Shown here one piece after another: positions 24,155-32,615 of a stretch of 33,745 bases of DNA. The notes under the pieces were generated by a model. That model was not told where the DNA came from and ran no database searches. It worked only from the letters and a program-made list of their open reading frames with translations. This DNA comes from Fluviibacter sp964604465 (GTDB lineage: Bacteria > Pseudomonadota > Gammaproteobacteria > Burkholderiales > Rhodocyclaceae): positions 1 through 33,745 of the forward strand of contig CAZRYZ010000011.1 in NCBI GenBank assembly GCA_964604465.1. Direction: 5' to 3'. The position numbers and the translations under genes are program-made. Numbering within the stretch: position 1 is the first letter of the stretch; each line of letters starts with the position of its first letter.

Positions 24155-24652
24155 ATGTCACCGATCCTGGAGCCTATGCGGGCAGCAGATGTTCCGGTGG
24201 TGGCAGCCATTGAAGCGCAACAGCATCTCACCCCCTGGCAGGCCTCGGGCTTTGAGGATGCGCTTCGCCACCAGTGGCATACCACTGTATTGCGTTCTCT
24301 GGCTGCTGAGCGCGCGGACACCCGGATACTGGGCTATTTCGTCGCCATGTCTGCGGGGGACGATGAAGAACTGCTGACATTGACCGTTTGCCCCGAGGTC
24401 GCGGGTCGAGGCTATGGCCGGCAACTGCTCATGGCGCTTATTAATGACGCCCGGATGCGGGGTGCCCAGAAACTCTTTCTCGAGGTGCGCCGGGGCAATG
24501 CCCGGGCCATTCATCTTTATGAGAGTGCAGGCTTTACAATAGCCGGCATGCGCAAGAACTACTACACCATCCCTGCTGATGCGGTATCTGGACGACCGGC
24601 GGGTCGGGAGGACGCCTTGTTGATGCAACTGATTCTGCAGGAGTCTGCGTAG
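24155..24652 (+). CDS. rimI: ribosomal protein S18-alanine N-acetyltransferase RimI
   Basis: RimI is a GNAT acetyltransferase that acetylates the N-terminal alanine of ribosomal protein S18. From ATG 24155 the product has 165 residues: MRAADVPVVAAIEAQQHLTPWQASGFEDAL (compare the HxxPW motif of RimI), the acetyl-CoA loop VCPEVAGRGYGRQLL and LEVRRGNARAIHLYESAGFTIAGMRKNYY, which is the RimI signature. An in-frame GTG at 24131 would give eight more residues and overlap tsaB; I prefer the ATG just after the tsaB stop. The stop shares one base with the GTG start of the next gene. Confidence 0.93.
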   Translation: MSPILEPMRAADVPVVAAIEAQQHLTPWQASGFEDALRHQWHTTVLRSLAAERADTRILGYFVAMSAGDDEELLTLTVCPEVAGRGYGRQLLMALINDARMRGAQKLFLEVRRGNARAIHLYESAGFTIAGMRKNYYTIPADAVSGRPAGREDALLMQLILQESA

Positions 24653-25392
24653 TGAGTCAGATTGTCGCGCCGGACCGCCGCCGGAAACTGGATGACACCC
24701 AGTGGTTGGAGGCCATGGGTCTGGATCCTTTCTGGATTGCCAAGGCGCCAACCACCGTGCCAACAACCTCGCAGCTAGCCCAACCGGCTTCCGTGGAGGG
24801 GGGTGCGCCTGAAACACGAAGCTGGGCAGCGCTGGAGACGGCCATCCGTGATTGCCGGGCCTGTGCGCTCTGCGAAGGTCGGCGTCAGGCGGTGCCCGGA
24901 TCCGGTGATCAGCAGGCGACCTGGCTAATCGTAGGCGAAGCACCGGGCGCTGAAGAAGATCAGCGAGGTCAGCCATTTGTCGGCAACGCCGGCCAGTTGC
25001 TGGATGCGATGCTAGCGGCATTGGGGCTGAACCGTCAGAAGGGGGTGTACATCACCAACGCCGTAAAGTGTCGGCCGCCGGAGAACCGGTCGCCTGACGC
25101 AGGTGAACTGGCGGCTTGTGAGGCTTTTTTGCAGGAACAGATTCGGGTCATCCAGCCGGCCGTGATCCTGGCGCTGGGCAAATCGGCGGCACAGGCGTTA
25201 CTCGGGCAAGAGGCGTCAAAACAGGCCGCGATACAGCGCTTGCGTGGTGTTCAGCACACCTATACCCGGGATAGTTTGGCGATTCCGGTGGTAGTGACTT
25301 ACCACCCGGCCTATCTGCTGCGAAAGCCGGAAGAGAAGGGTAAAGCCTGGGCAGATCTGCTGCTGGCGGCATCATTAATTCCTGCCGTCTAA
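24652..25392 (+). CDS. family 4 uracil-DNA glycosylase (iron-sulfur type)
   Basis: This enzyme removes uracil from DNA in base excision repair and belongs to the [4Fe-4S]-containing UDGa family. The 246 residues begin with an ~60-residue variable region. The four cluster cysteines follow the family spacing: Cys 68 and Cys 71 (CRAC), then the Cys of KCRPPENRSP and a Cys 16 residues later (AACEAF). Catalytic blocks are VGEAPGAEEDQRGQPFVGNAGQLLD and TYHPAYLLRKPE. The start is GTG at 24652, overlapping the rimI stop by one base. The cluster would be supplied by the ISC system encoded in this window. It converges on lplT with 44 bases between the stops. Confidence 0.92.
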   Translation: MSQIVAPDRRRKLDDTQWLEAMGLDPFWIAKAPTTVPTTSQLAQPASVEGGAPETRSWAALETAIRDCRACALCEGRRQAVPGSGDQQATWLIVGEAPGAEEDQRGQPFVGNAGQLLDAMLAALGLNRQKGVYITNAVKCRPPENRSPDAGELAACEAFLQEQIRVIQPAVILALGKSAAQALLGQEASKQAAIQRLRGVQHTYTRDSLAIPVVVTYHPAYLLRKPEEKGKAWADLLLAASLIPAV

Positions 25393-25436
25393 CGGCGCCG
25401 CAACCTTTGTTCGACTTCCGTCTTAGTGGGTTACGC

Positions 25437-26857
25437 TTAGTGAGTCACATTATCATCGAGGTGGATGACATCATCCCGGTCGCGCTGGTTGGCTTCAAAG
25501 CGTTTCTNNNNNNNNNNNNNNNNNNNNNNNNNNNNNNNNNNNNNNNNNNNNNNNNNNNNNNNNNNNNNNNNNNNNNNNNNNNNNNNNNNNNNNNNNNNNN
25601 NNNNNNNTCATCGAGGTGGATGACATCATCCCGGTCGCGCTGGTTGGCTTCAAAGCGTTTCTTCACCAGGAGCATGCTGCCGGAAACGAAGAGGGCGAAG
25701 AGCGTGATGACCGTATAGATGGAAAGATCGGCACGCATCATCAGATAGTACAAACCGGTCATGATCAGAATCGACAGGTTCTCGTTAAAGTTCTGCACCG
25801 CAATCGAGTGGCCGGCGCCCATCAGAATATGGCCACGGTGCTGCAGCAGGGCGTTCATGGGGACGACAAAGTAACCCGATAGATAGCCGATCAGGATCAG
25901 TAACGGCACCGCGACCCAGAAGTCGCTGACAAAGTTCATCGCCAGGACCACAAAACCCATGGCAATACCCATGGGAATCACCTTGACCGATTTGCGCAGG
26001 GTAACGCGACGGGCGGCCATGATGGCCCCTGCGGCGACCCCGATGGCTACCACGCCCTGCAGCATGGAGGATTTGGAAAGGTCGAGATTCAGTGCCGCCT
26101 CGGACCATTTGATCACGATGAACTGCAAGGTGGCACCAGCGCCCCAGAACAGGGTGGTTACGGCCAGCGAAATCTGGCCCAGGCGGTCACGCCAGAGGAG
26201 CTTCAGGCAGTGATTGAATTCGTGAAAGAGGAAGAATGGATTCTTGCTCAGGGTCTTGTGATCCACCCCGGTGTCCGGGACGTAGAGATTAAAGACCGCA
26301 GCAATGATGTAAAGGATGCCGATGATGCCGATGGTCATTTCCCCCACCGTATCAATGCCTGTTTCGATGACAGGGAAGTCAAGACTCAGCAGGGTCTGGG
26401 CAATATCCGGCTTGATGAGCAAGCCACCGACCAGAACACCGAGAATGATGGCACCGACGGTCAGCCCCTCAACCCAGCCATTGGCGACGACCAGCTTACT
26501 CGGCGGTAGGTATTCGGTCAGGATGCCGTATTTGGCCGGTGAATAGGCGGCAGCGCCCAGACCGACAACCGCATACGCGATCAGCGGGTCGACCGCGAAG
26601 AACATCATGGCACAGCCGAAAATCTTGATCGTGTTACTGATGAACATGACCCGCCACTTGGGCATGGAGTCGGCAAAGGCCCCTACAAAGGCGGCCAGAA
26701 CCACATAGGAGAGGGTGAAACTGGTCTTGAGGAGGGGCTCGTATTCCGACGGCGCCTGCATTTCACGCAGGGCGGCAATGGCGGCAATCAGTAACGCATT
26801 GTCAGCCAGCGCGGAAAAAAACTGCGCGGCCATGATGATGTAAAACCCGAACGGCAT
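25437..26857 (-). CDS. lplT: lysophospholipid transporter LplT (interrupted by a false assembly gap)
   Basis: LplT is a major-facilitator membrane protein that flips lysophospholipids across the inner membrane for re-acylation. It starts MPFGFYIIMAAQFFSALADNALLIAAIAALREMQ at ATG 26857 and has about 12 hydrophobic segments, with FKDF-like family loops and GLGAAAYSPAKYGILTEYLPPSKLVVANGWVEGLTVGAIILGVLVGG. In the assembly as given, the last codons run into the 100 N, and the frame appears broken. Removing the N run and one 55-base repeat copy lets it end DDVIHLDDNVTH with TAA at 25437-25439, giving about 421 residues. A longer frame from 27127 would cover the alr promoter and is rejected. The acyltransferase partner (Aas) is not fused or adjacent. 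Confidence 0.92.
25453..25507 (+). repeat. 55-base direct repeat, left copy (contig-end overlap)
   Basis: Identical to 25608-25662, flanking the second 100-base N run. It encodes part of the LplT C-terminus on the minus strand. The same repeat length (55) at both gaps of the window points to an assembler k-mer overlap. Confidence 0.9.
25508..25607. other. 100-base N run: probable false assembly gap in lplT
   Basis: Exactly 100 N between two identical 55-base copies. The inserted length of 155 is not a multiple of three, so it creates an artificial frameshift at the 3' end of lplT. No real sequence seems to be missing. Confidence 0.9.
25608..25662 (+). repeat. 55-base direct repeat, right copy (contig-end overlap)
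   Basis: Identical to 25453-25507. It continues in frame into the body of lplT on the minus strand. Confidence 0.9.
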
Positions 26858-26894
26858 GCTTTTACGATCTTCCCGCCTGTCAAAATCAGACCGC

Positions 26895-26903
26895 TTTATA
26901 GCA
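26895..26903 (-). promoter_or_regulatory. candidate extended -10 element for lplT
   Basis: On the minus strand TGCTATAAA reads from 26903 to 26895: a TGn extension followed by TATAAA. It would start transcription about 30 bases before the lplT ATG at 26857. The -35 region is poor. Confidence 0.35.
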
Positions 26904-26964
26904 TGAATACGATGACATCCGATTGTGCGGCGCAGCGCGTCATGCCTTGTGAGGCTTGAACAGG

Positions 26965-26970
26965 TAGAAT
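26965..26970 (+). promoter_or_regulatory. -10-like element for a possibly leaderless alr transcript
   Basis: TAGAAT lies seven bases before the alr ATG (26978), and no Shine-Dalgarno sequence is present. The context TAGAATCACGCCC-ATGAAA closely resembles TAGAATCACTCC-ATGAAA before ispD. The -35 is not recognisable. Confidence 0.4.
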
Positions 26971-26977
26971 CACGCCC

Positions 26978-28102
26978 ATGAAACAATCCTTGTCCACACC
27001 TACGGGACGGCCGCTGATCGCCGAGTTTTCCGGCGCGGCACTCCGGCACAATGCCGAAGTGGCCCGGCGTTGTACGCCAGCGGGTGGGCAGGTCCTGGGG
27101 GTCATCAAGGCCGATGCCTATGGCCATGGTCTATTGCCGAGTGCGCGGGCACTGGCGGATCAGGTGGATGGTTTTGCTGTTCTGGAAATCGACGCTGCGC
27201 AGCAATTACGCCAGTCGGGTTTCCGGGGCTCGATCCTGATGCTGGAAGGGTTCTATGAGCCCACTGAATTGCAGCGCCTCTCAGCGGCGGGCCTGACGTT
27301 GGTCATTCACCGGCCGGATCAGATCGAGGCGCTAGCAGCTAGCCAAGTACCCACACCGATCAACGTCTATCTCAAGCTGAATACCGGGATGAACCGCCTG
27401 GGCGTGTCCCTTGATCAGGCGCAGCGTGCCTATGATCGGCTGCAGGCACTCCCCCAGGTGGCCGACATCACGGTGATGACTCATTTTGCCGATGCGGATA
27501 ATGCCCGCGGATCAGCCTGGCAACTCGAACGCCTGCAGGCGGCATGGCCGGAAGCCTTCGGTTTGCGGACCTCATTTGCTAATTCGGCGGCCTTACTGAC
27601 CGGGCCGGCTGATCGCCGTTGTCTGGGTGATGTGGTGCGCCCGGGCATCATGCTCTATGGCGCGTCCCCGTGGGGCGCATCCGTTAAAGACAAGACCGCT
27701 CATGAGCTCGGGCTGCAGCCGGTGATGACCTTGAGGAGCGAGTTGATCGCCATCCAGGAGATCCGGGCGGGGGATCGGGTGGGCTATGGTGGCACATTCA
27801 CTGCCGACAAACCCATGCGAATTGGCGTTGTGGCTTGTGGCTATGCCGACGGCTACCCGCGCCATGCTACGAACCAGACGCCGATACTGGTGGCGGGACA
27901 GCGCACGCAACTCGCGGGGCGTGTCTCGATGGACCGCTTGTGCTGCGATATCTCCGATATCGCAGAGGCGCAGGTTGGTAGCCCGGTGACACTGTGGGGT
28001 AACGGCTTATCTGCTGATGAGGTGGCCGATAGTGCGGGCACCATCGCTTATGAACTTTTCTGTGCCCTGGGCGCGCGGGTGCCGCGTGTATGGCATGACT
28101 GA
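26978..28102 (+). CDS. alr: alanine racemase
   Basis: Alanine racemase makes D-alanine for peptidoglycan. The 374 residues match the family. The PLP lysine is Lys 44 in VLGVIKADAYGHG, the tyrosine base is in GDRVGYGGTFTADKPMRIGVVACGYADGYPR, and further blocks are LKLNTGMNRLG, SFANSAALL, DVVRPGIMLYGASP and GRVSMDRLCCDIS. It ends AYELFCALGARVPRVWHD. It diverges from lplT across 120 bases and precedes radA by 15 bases, so alr-radA (and perhaps ygiQ) form one transcript. There is no ribosome site before the ATG and a TAGAAT is close upstream, suggesting a leaderless mRNA. Confidence 0.97.
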   Translation: MKQSLSTPTGRPLIAEFSGAALRHNAEVARRCTPAGGQVLGVIKADAYGHGLLPSARALADQVDGFAVLEIDAAQQLRQSGFRGSILMLEGFYEPTELQRLSAAGLTLVIHRPDQIEALAASQVPTPINVYLKLNTGMNRLGVSLDQAQRAYDRLQALPQVADITVMTHFADADNARGSAWQLERLQAAWPEAFGLRTSFANSAALLTGPADRRCLGDVVRPGIMLYGASPWGASVKDKTAHELGLQPVMTLRSELIAIQEIRAGDRVGYGGTFTADKPMRIGVVACGYADGYPRHATNQTPILVAGQRTQLAGRVSMDRLCCDISDIAEAQVGSPVTLWGNGLSADEVADSAGTIAYELFCALGARVPRVWHD

Positions 28103-28117
28103 CCGGCGCGACGATTG

Positions 28118-29482
28118 ATGGCCAAGGTAAAAACCCTCTACACCTGTACGGAATGCGGCTCGAATCAGCCCAAGTGGCAGGGGCAGTGTCCCGATTGCAA
28201 TGCCTGGAATACGCTTGTCGAGACCATTGCCGAAAAGCCGGCGGCTTCGGCCCACCGTTTTGCCAGCCTGGCACCGGTGAGTGGTGTGCAGGCGCTAGGT
28301 AAAGTTGAAGCGCGGGAAGCCCCGCGCCTGAGCTCGGGTATCGATGAATTTGACCGCGTCCTCGGTGGCGGTCTTGTTTCTGGCGGTGTGGTGCTGATCG
28401 GGGGAGACCCGGGAATCGGCAAAAGTACCTTGCTGCTACAGTGTCTGGCATCCGTCTCTGAGCGGGTGCCGGTGCTCTATGTCAGCGGTGAGGAATCTGC
28501 CGAACAGATCGCCTTGCGGGCTCAGCGGCTGGATATCGATGCCCCCGAGATGCCGCTTTACGCTGAGATCAATCTCGAAAAAATTCTGGCCACGCTGGAG
28601 TCGCGCCAGCCACGGGTTGCGGTGATTGATTCGATCCAGACGCTGTGGTCCGAGGCGCTGACCTCGGCACCGGGCTCGGTCGCACAGGTTCGTGAGTGTG
28701 CAGCCCAGCTGACCCGTTTTGCCAAACAGCATGGCATCACGCTGCTCTTCGTGGGCCATGTCACCAAGGACGGTGCGCTGGCCGGCCCACGGGTACTCGA
28801 ACATATCGTCGATACGGTGCTGTATTTCGAGGGCGATACGCATTCCAGCTTCCGTCTGGTGCGCGCCTTCAAGAACCGGTTTGGCTCGGTGAATGAGCTC
28901 GGGGTCTTTGCGATGACGGAGAAGGGTCTGAAGGCGGTGTCGAATCCGTCGGCGCTGTTCCTGTCGCGCCATCCCGAACCGGTGGCGGGCTCGTCGATTG
29001 TGGTCACCCAGGAAGGCTCCCGCCCGTTGCTCGTGGAAGTGCAGGCGCTGGTCGACCAGGCTCTGGGTAATCCGCGCCGTCTGACCGTGGGGCTAGAGTC
29101 GCAACGTCTTTCCATGCTACTGGCGGTGCTACACCGGCACGTGGGGATTCATTGCGCGGATCAGGATGTCTACGTGAATGCGGTGGGTGGTGTCCGTATT
29201 AACGAACCGGCAGCGGATCTGGCCGTCATTCTTTCGATTCTGTCTTCGTTCCGCAACAAACCACTGGATCAGAAGCTCTGTGTATTTGGTGAAGTGGGAT
29301 TGACTGGCGAACTCCGGCCATCGCCCCGTGGTCAGGAGCGCCTCAAGGAAGCGGCCAAGTTGGGTTTCACCCATGCGCTGATTCCTGCCGCTAATGCCCC
29401 CAAGACGGCGATTCCCGGTTTGACCGTGATCGCGGTACGCCGTCTTGATGAAGCGGTTGACCGGGCGTTTGCCTTAACATGA
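28118..29482 (+). CDS. radA: DNA repair protein RadA
   Basis: RadA (Sms) is a RecA-like ATPase that drives branch migration of recombination intermediates. From ATG 28118 the product has 454 residues. An N-terminal zinc finger reads TCTECGSNQPKWQGQCPDCNAWNT (Cys at CTEC and CPDC). The RecA-like domain has Walker A GGDPGIGKSTLLLQ, LYVSGEESAEQIALRAQRL, VAVIDSIQTL (Walker B) and the RadA-specific KNRFGSVNELGVF motif. A C-terminal Lon-protease-like domain follows (DQDVYVNAVGGVRINEPAADLAV, GEVGLTGELRP), without the catalytic Ser-Lys pair, as is usual. A TTG at 28115 precedes the ATG in frame; the ATG is preferred. ygiQ follows after 27 bases. Confidence 0.97.
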   Translation: MAKVKTLYTCTECGSNQPKWQGQCPDCNAWNTLVETIAEKPAASAHRFASLAPVSGVQALGKVEAREAPRLSSGIDEFDRVLGGGLVSGGVVLIGGDPGIGKSTLLLQCLASVSERVPVLYVSGEESAEQIALRAQRLDIDAPEMPLYAEINLEKILATLESRQPRVAVIDSIQTLWSEALTSAPGSVAQVRECAAQLTRFAKQHGITLLFVGHVTKDGALAGPRVLEHIVDTVLYFEGDTHSSFRLVRAFKNRFGSVNELGVFAMTEKGLKAVSNPSALFLSRHPEPVAGSSIVVTQEGSRPLLVEVQALVDQALGNPRRLTVGLESQRLSMLLAVLHRHVGIHCADQDVYVNAVGGVRINEPAADLAVILSILSSFRNKPLDQKLCVFGEVGLTGELRPSPRGQERLKEAAKLGFTHALIPAANAPKTAIPGLTVIAVRRLDEAVDRAFALT

Positions 29483-29509
29483 ACCGCTCATGAGCCGTTG
29501 GATTTGCAG

Positions 29510-31696
29510 ATGAGCATCGATTTTTCGGCGCCGCCGAAGCCTCTTTTTAGTTATCGAAAGTACTGGGCCCAGCGCTTCGGTACGGCGCCGTTTCTGCCGA
29601 TGTCGCGTGCGGAGATGGATCAGCTCGGCTGGGATGAATGCGACATCATTCTGGTGACGGGTGATGCCTACATTGACCACCCGAGTTTCGGGATGGCCCT
29701 GGTTGGTCGTTTGCTCGAAGCCCAGGGATTTCGTGTGGGAATTATCAGCCAGCCAGACTGGCATTCGGCCGAGGCCTTCCGTGCCCTGGGTAAGCCGAAA
29801 CTCTTTTACGGCATCACCGCCGGCAACATGGATTCAATGGTCAACCGCTATACCTCCGACCGCAAAATCCGTTCCGATGATGCCTACACACCGAACGCCG
29901 AACCGAACAAACGCCCCGATCGCGCCGTGGTGGTCTACAGCCAGCGGGCCCGTGAGGCGTACCCGGATGCGACCGTCGTTATTGGTTCGATTGAAGCTAG
30001 TCTGCGCCGCATTGCTCATTACGATTACTGGTCGGACAAGGTGCGTCGCTCGGTGTTGCCCGATAGCAAGGCAGACCTGCTGATCTTTGGTAACGCCGAA
30101 CGGGCGTTGGTCGAAGTGGCGCATCGTCTGGCCAAGGGAGAGACCGCCAGCCAGATTCGTGATATTCGCGGCACCGCGTTTATGGTGCCGCGCGGCTGGT
30201 TGCCCAGCGACGATTGGCGCACGGTCGATTCAACCGAGATTGATCGGCCGGGCCGCATTGAACCGCATGTCGACCCCTATGCCATGGAAGGCGCCGCCCC
30301 CAAGCCAGCAGTGATGGATGGGGCGCAACCGGTACAGATTGTTCCGCGCAAGGCGGCGATTGCTGCGCATAAACAGGCCCGTCAGCACACGGCCATCCGT
30401 CTGCCGTCCTACGAACAGGTCAAGGATGATCCGGTGATGTATGCCCACACCTCGCGGGTATTTCACCTGGAGTCGAATCCGGGCAATGCCCGGCCCTTAT
30501 TGCAGGGGCACGGTGACCGTGATGTGTGGCTGAATCCGCCGCCATTGCCACTGACGACCGCCGAGATGGATGCCGTCTTTGATCTTCCGTACGCGCGGGC
30601 ACCGCACCCGACCTATGGGGATGCCAAGATCCCCGCCTGGGAGATGATCCGTTTCTCGGTCAATATCATGCGTGGCTGCTTTGGTGGCTGTACCTTCTGC
30701 TCGATCACCGAACATGAGGGCCGCATCATCCAGAGCCGTTCGGAAGATTCGATCCTGCGTGAGATCGAAGCCATTCGCGACAAAACACCCGGCTTCACTG
30801 GCATCATTTCGGATCTGGGTGGACCCACCGCCAATATGTACCGGCTGGCCTGTAAAGACCCGAAAATCGAGGCGTCGTGCCGCAAGCTCTCCTGCGTCTT
30901 CCCGGACATCTGCGACAACCTCAATACCGACCATGGCCCGCTGATCCAGCTCTATCGCAAGGCACGGGCGTTGCCGGGCATCAAGAAAATTCTGATTGGT
31001 TCTGGCTTGCGTTACGACCTGGCGGTGCGCTCTCCGGAGTACATCAAGGAACTGGTCACGCACCACGTGGGCGGCTATCTCAAGATTGCGCCGGAGCATA
31101 CGGAAGCCGGGCCGCTCTCGAAGATGATGAAGCCGGGCATGGGTGCGTACGAGCGCTTCAAGCAGCTCTTTGAGGCGGCCTCCCGCGCAGCGGGTAAGGA
31201 GCAGTATCTGATTCCATACTTCATTGCGGCCCACCCGGGGACGAGCGATGAAGATATGTTGAACCTTGCACTCTGGCTCAAGCGCAACAACTTCCGGCTG
31301 GATCAGGTGCAGACCTTCCTGCCGACCCCTATGGCGCTGGCAACGACCATGTACCACACACGCAAGAATCCGTTACGGGGTCTGAAGGGTGGGGGAGAGA
31401 ACGTTGAGGTCATTCGTGAAGGGCGGCGTCGCCGGCTTCACAAGGCTTTCTTACGCTATCACGATCCGGCTAACTGGCCGATGCTGCGCGAGGCACTGAA
31501 CGCGATGGGGCGTAATGACCTGATCGGAAACGGCAAGAAGCAGCTGATCCCGGCCTGGCAACCCAAAGGCTTTGAAGAGCGGCGTGGGCGCGGCGAACCG
31601 CGCACCGTGCGGGATCATGTGCACTCGATGCCGGGGACGCCACGCAACTCGGGCACGGCGCGGCCGCCGGCAAAGCGAAAATCAGTCAAGCATTGA
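29510..31696 (+). CDS. ygiQ: YgiQ family radical SAM protein
   Basis: YgiQ proteins are large radical SAM enzymes of unknown reaction (UPF0313). From ATG 29510 the product has 728 residues, the family length. The N-terminal half contains FLPMSRAEMDQLGWDECDIILVTGDAYIDHPSFG and PLYCGITAGNMDSM-like blocks (KLFYGITAGNMDSMVNRYTSDRK). The radical SAM cluster motif is MRGCFGGCTFCSITEHEGR (C-x3-C-x2-C), followed by GPTANMYRL, PGIKKILIGSGLRYDLA and APEHTEAGPLSKMMKPG. The C-terminus is basic and Pro-rich, probably unstructured. A TTG at 29498 would add four residues. Its cluster again depends on ISC assembly. The 3' end overlaps mscL (opposite strand) by 15 bases. Confidence 0.95.
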   Translation: MSIDFSAPPKPLFSYRKYWAQRFGTAPFLPMSRAEMDQLGWDECDIILVTGDAYIDHPSFGMALVGRLLEAQGFRVGIISQPDWHSAEAFRALGKPKLFYGITAGNMDSMVNRYTSDRKIRSDDAYTPNAEPNKRPDRAVVVYSQRAREAYPDATVVIGSIEASLRRIAHYDYWSDKVRRSVLPDSKADLLIFGNAERALVEVAHRLAKGETASQIRDIRGTAFMVPRGWLPSDDWRTVDSTEIDRPGRIEPHVDPYAMEGAAPKPAVMDGAQPVQIVPRKAAIAAHKQARQHTAIRLPSYEQVKDDPVMYAHTSRVFHLESNPGNARPLLQGHGDRDVWLNPPPLPLTTAEMDAVFDLPYARAPHPTYGDAKIPAWEMIRFSVNIMRGCFGGCTFCSITEHEGRIIQSRSEDSILREIEAIRDKTPGFTGIISDLGGPTANMYRLACKDPKIEASCRKLSCVFPDICDNLNTDHGPLIQLYRKARALPGIKKILIGSGLRYDLAVRSPEYIKELVTHHVGGYLKIAPEHTEAGPLSKMMKPGMGAYERFKQLFEAASRAAGKEQYLIPYFIAAHPGTSDEDMLNLALWLKRNNFRLDQVQTFLPTPMALATTMYHTRKNPLRGLKGGGENVEVIREGRRRRLHKAFLRYHDPANWPMLREALNAMGRNDLIGNGKKQLIPAWQPKGFEERRGRGEPRTVRDHVHSMPGTPRNSGTARPPAKRKSVKH

Positions 31697-32134
31697 GGTA
31701 CAGGCCGGGCAACGCCTGGCTTCCAGCGGGATCTGGGTGCAGCATTCCGGACAGGCCTTGGTTGTGGGTGCCACATCTGTCTTGGGAATCAGGCGATCAG
31801 CCGCCTCGTTATAGGCTTTGACCACCCAGAACACGGCAAACGCGATAATGAAGAAGCTCACCATGGCATTCGCGAAGAGGCCATAATTGAGTGTCACCGC
31901 ACCGGCTGCTTTGGCAATGGCCGGGGTGGCGTAGGGCCCCGGTGTTGCCCCTTCCTTCAGGACGATAAAGAGGCTGGAGAAATCCAGACCACCCAGCAAG
32001 AGACCCAGTGGCGGCATCAGGACGTCATTGACAAGGCTTGTAACGATGGTGCCAAAAGCGGCGCCTATTACAATACCCACGGCCATATCCACGGCGTTGC
32101 CTCGAATCGCAAATTTCAGAAAGTCTTTCAGCAT
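31682..32134 (-). CDS. mscL: large-conductance mechanosensitive channel MscL with a C-terminal zinc-ribbon-like tail
   Basis: MscL opens under membrane tension to release solutes during hypo-osmotic shock. From ATG 32134 (AGGAGA ribosome site) the product has 150 residues. MLKDFLKFAIRGNAVDMAVGIVIGAAFGTIVTSLVNDVLMPPLGLLLGG covers the N-terminal helix and first membrane helix, and LNYGLFANAMVSFFIIAFAVFWVVKAYN is the second. The usual C-terminal cytoplasmic helix is replaced by LIPKTDVAPTTK and then two CPxC pairs (Cys 128/131 and 142/145, with an extra Cys 132), a treble-clef or zinc-ribbon pattern ending CTSMLD. A longer frame up to 32554 would cover the haemoglobin gene and is rejected. It diverges from the haemoglobin gene across 62 bases. 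Confidence 0.95.
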   Translation of the reverse strand: MLKDFLKFAIRGNAVDMAVGIVIGAAFGTIVTSLVNDVLMPPLGLLLGGLDFSSLFIVLKEGATPGPYATPAIAKAAGAVTLNYGLFANAMVSFFIIAFAVFWVVKAYNEAADRLIPKTDVAPTTKACPECCTQIPLEARRCPACTSMLD

Positions 32135-32196
32135 CGGTTTTCTCCTGCAGCCGGTAAAATTGATCTCATGACGTTGAATGATACAAAGGATCGAAG

Positions 32197-32595
32197 ATGG
32201 TTGTCCCGAATGTAGATCATAGTTACTACGAATTGCTAGGGGGTGAGGCTGGTGTCCGCACCCTGGTGGACGACTTCTATGACCTGATGATGCTTGATCC
32301 GCGCTTTGCGGGGATCCGCGCCATGCACCCGCAGGACATGAGTACCTCACGCGATAAGCTGTTCTGGTTTCTGTCGGGATGGCTGGGCGGTCCGCCGCTG
32401 TTTGAAGAACGATTTGGTCACCCGCGTCTGCGTGCCCGCCACTTGCCATTTGCCATTGGCATCCCCGAACGGGATCAGTGGATGACCTGCATGACCGAGT
32501 GCCTGGAGAAGGCGCCCATCGAGGAACCCACGCGCCGAGCGTTGATTGACGCACTTTTCAAAACGGCTGACTGGATGCGTAATTCCGACGTTTGA
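32197..32595 (+). CDS. group 2 truncated haemoglobin (TrHbO-like)
   Basis: The 132 residues are a small 2-on-2 globin of group 2 (GlbO type), which binds oxygen and is often tied to oxidative or nitrosative stress or to peroxidase-like chemistry. Visible sites are YYELLGGEAGVRTLVDDFYDLM with B10 Tyr 28, AMHPQDM with His 44 at the CD1 position, the conserved WLGGPPLFEERFGHPRLRARHLPF with proximal His 82, and ERDQWM with Trp 95 at G8, the group 2 hallmark. AAGGA before ATG 32197 (six-base spacing) is the ribosome site. No reductase partner is adjacent. It diverges from mscL and is followed by typA on the same strand with a terminator-like hairpin between. Confidence 0.93.
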   Translation: MVVPNVDHSYYELLGGEAGVRTLVDDFYDLMMLDPRFAGIRAMHPQDMSTSRDKLFWFLSGWLGGPPLFEERFGHPRLRARHLPFAIGIPERDQWMTCMTECLEKAPIEEPTRRALIDALFKTADWMRNSDV

Positions 32596-32615
32596 TTATG
32601 GCTTGATCCCCAAAC

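Noticed and set aside
25384..25396. GCCGTCTAA near the udg stop, resembling the Neisseria DNA uptake sequence GCCGTCTGAA
   Set aside because: It is a single imperfect copy within coding sequence, and I noticed no further copies in the window.
26858..27127. Upstream in-frame extension of lplT
   Set aside because: The extra 90 residues resemble no transporter, and they cover the alr promoter and start on the other strand. MPFGFY at 26857 is the family start.
32160..32187. TTGATC-16-TACAAA as a promoter for the haemoglobin gene
   Set aside because: Transcription would start after the clear AAGGA ribosome site, which would then be wasted.
32135..32554. Upstream in-frame extension of mscL
   Set aside because: It is antisense to the clear haemoglobin gene. 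MscL begins MLKDFLKFAIRGN right after an AGGAGA ribosome site.
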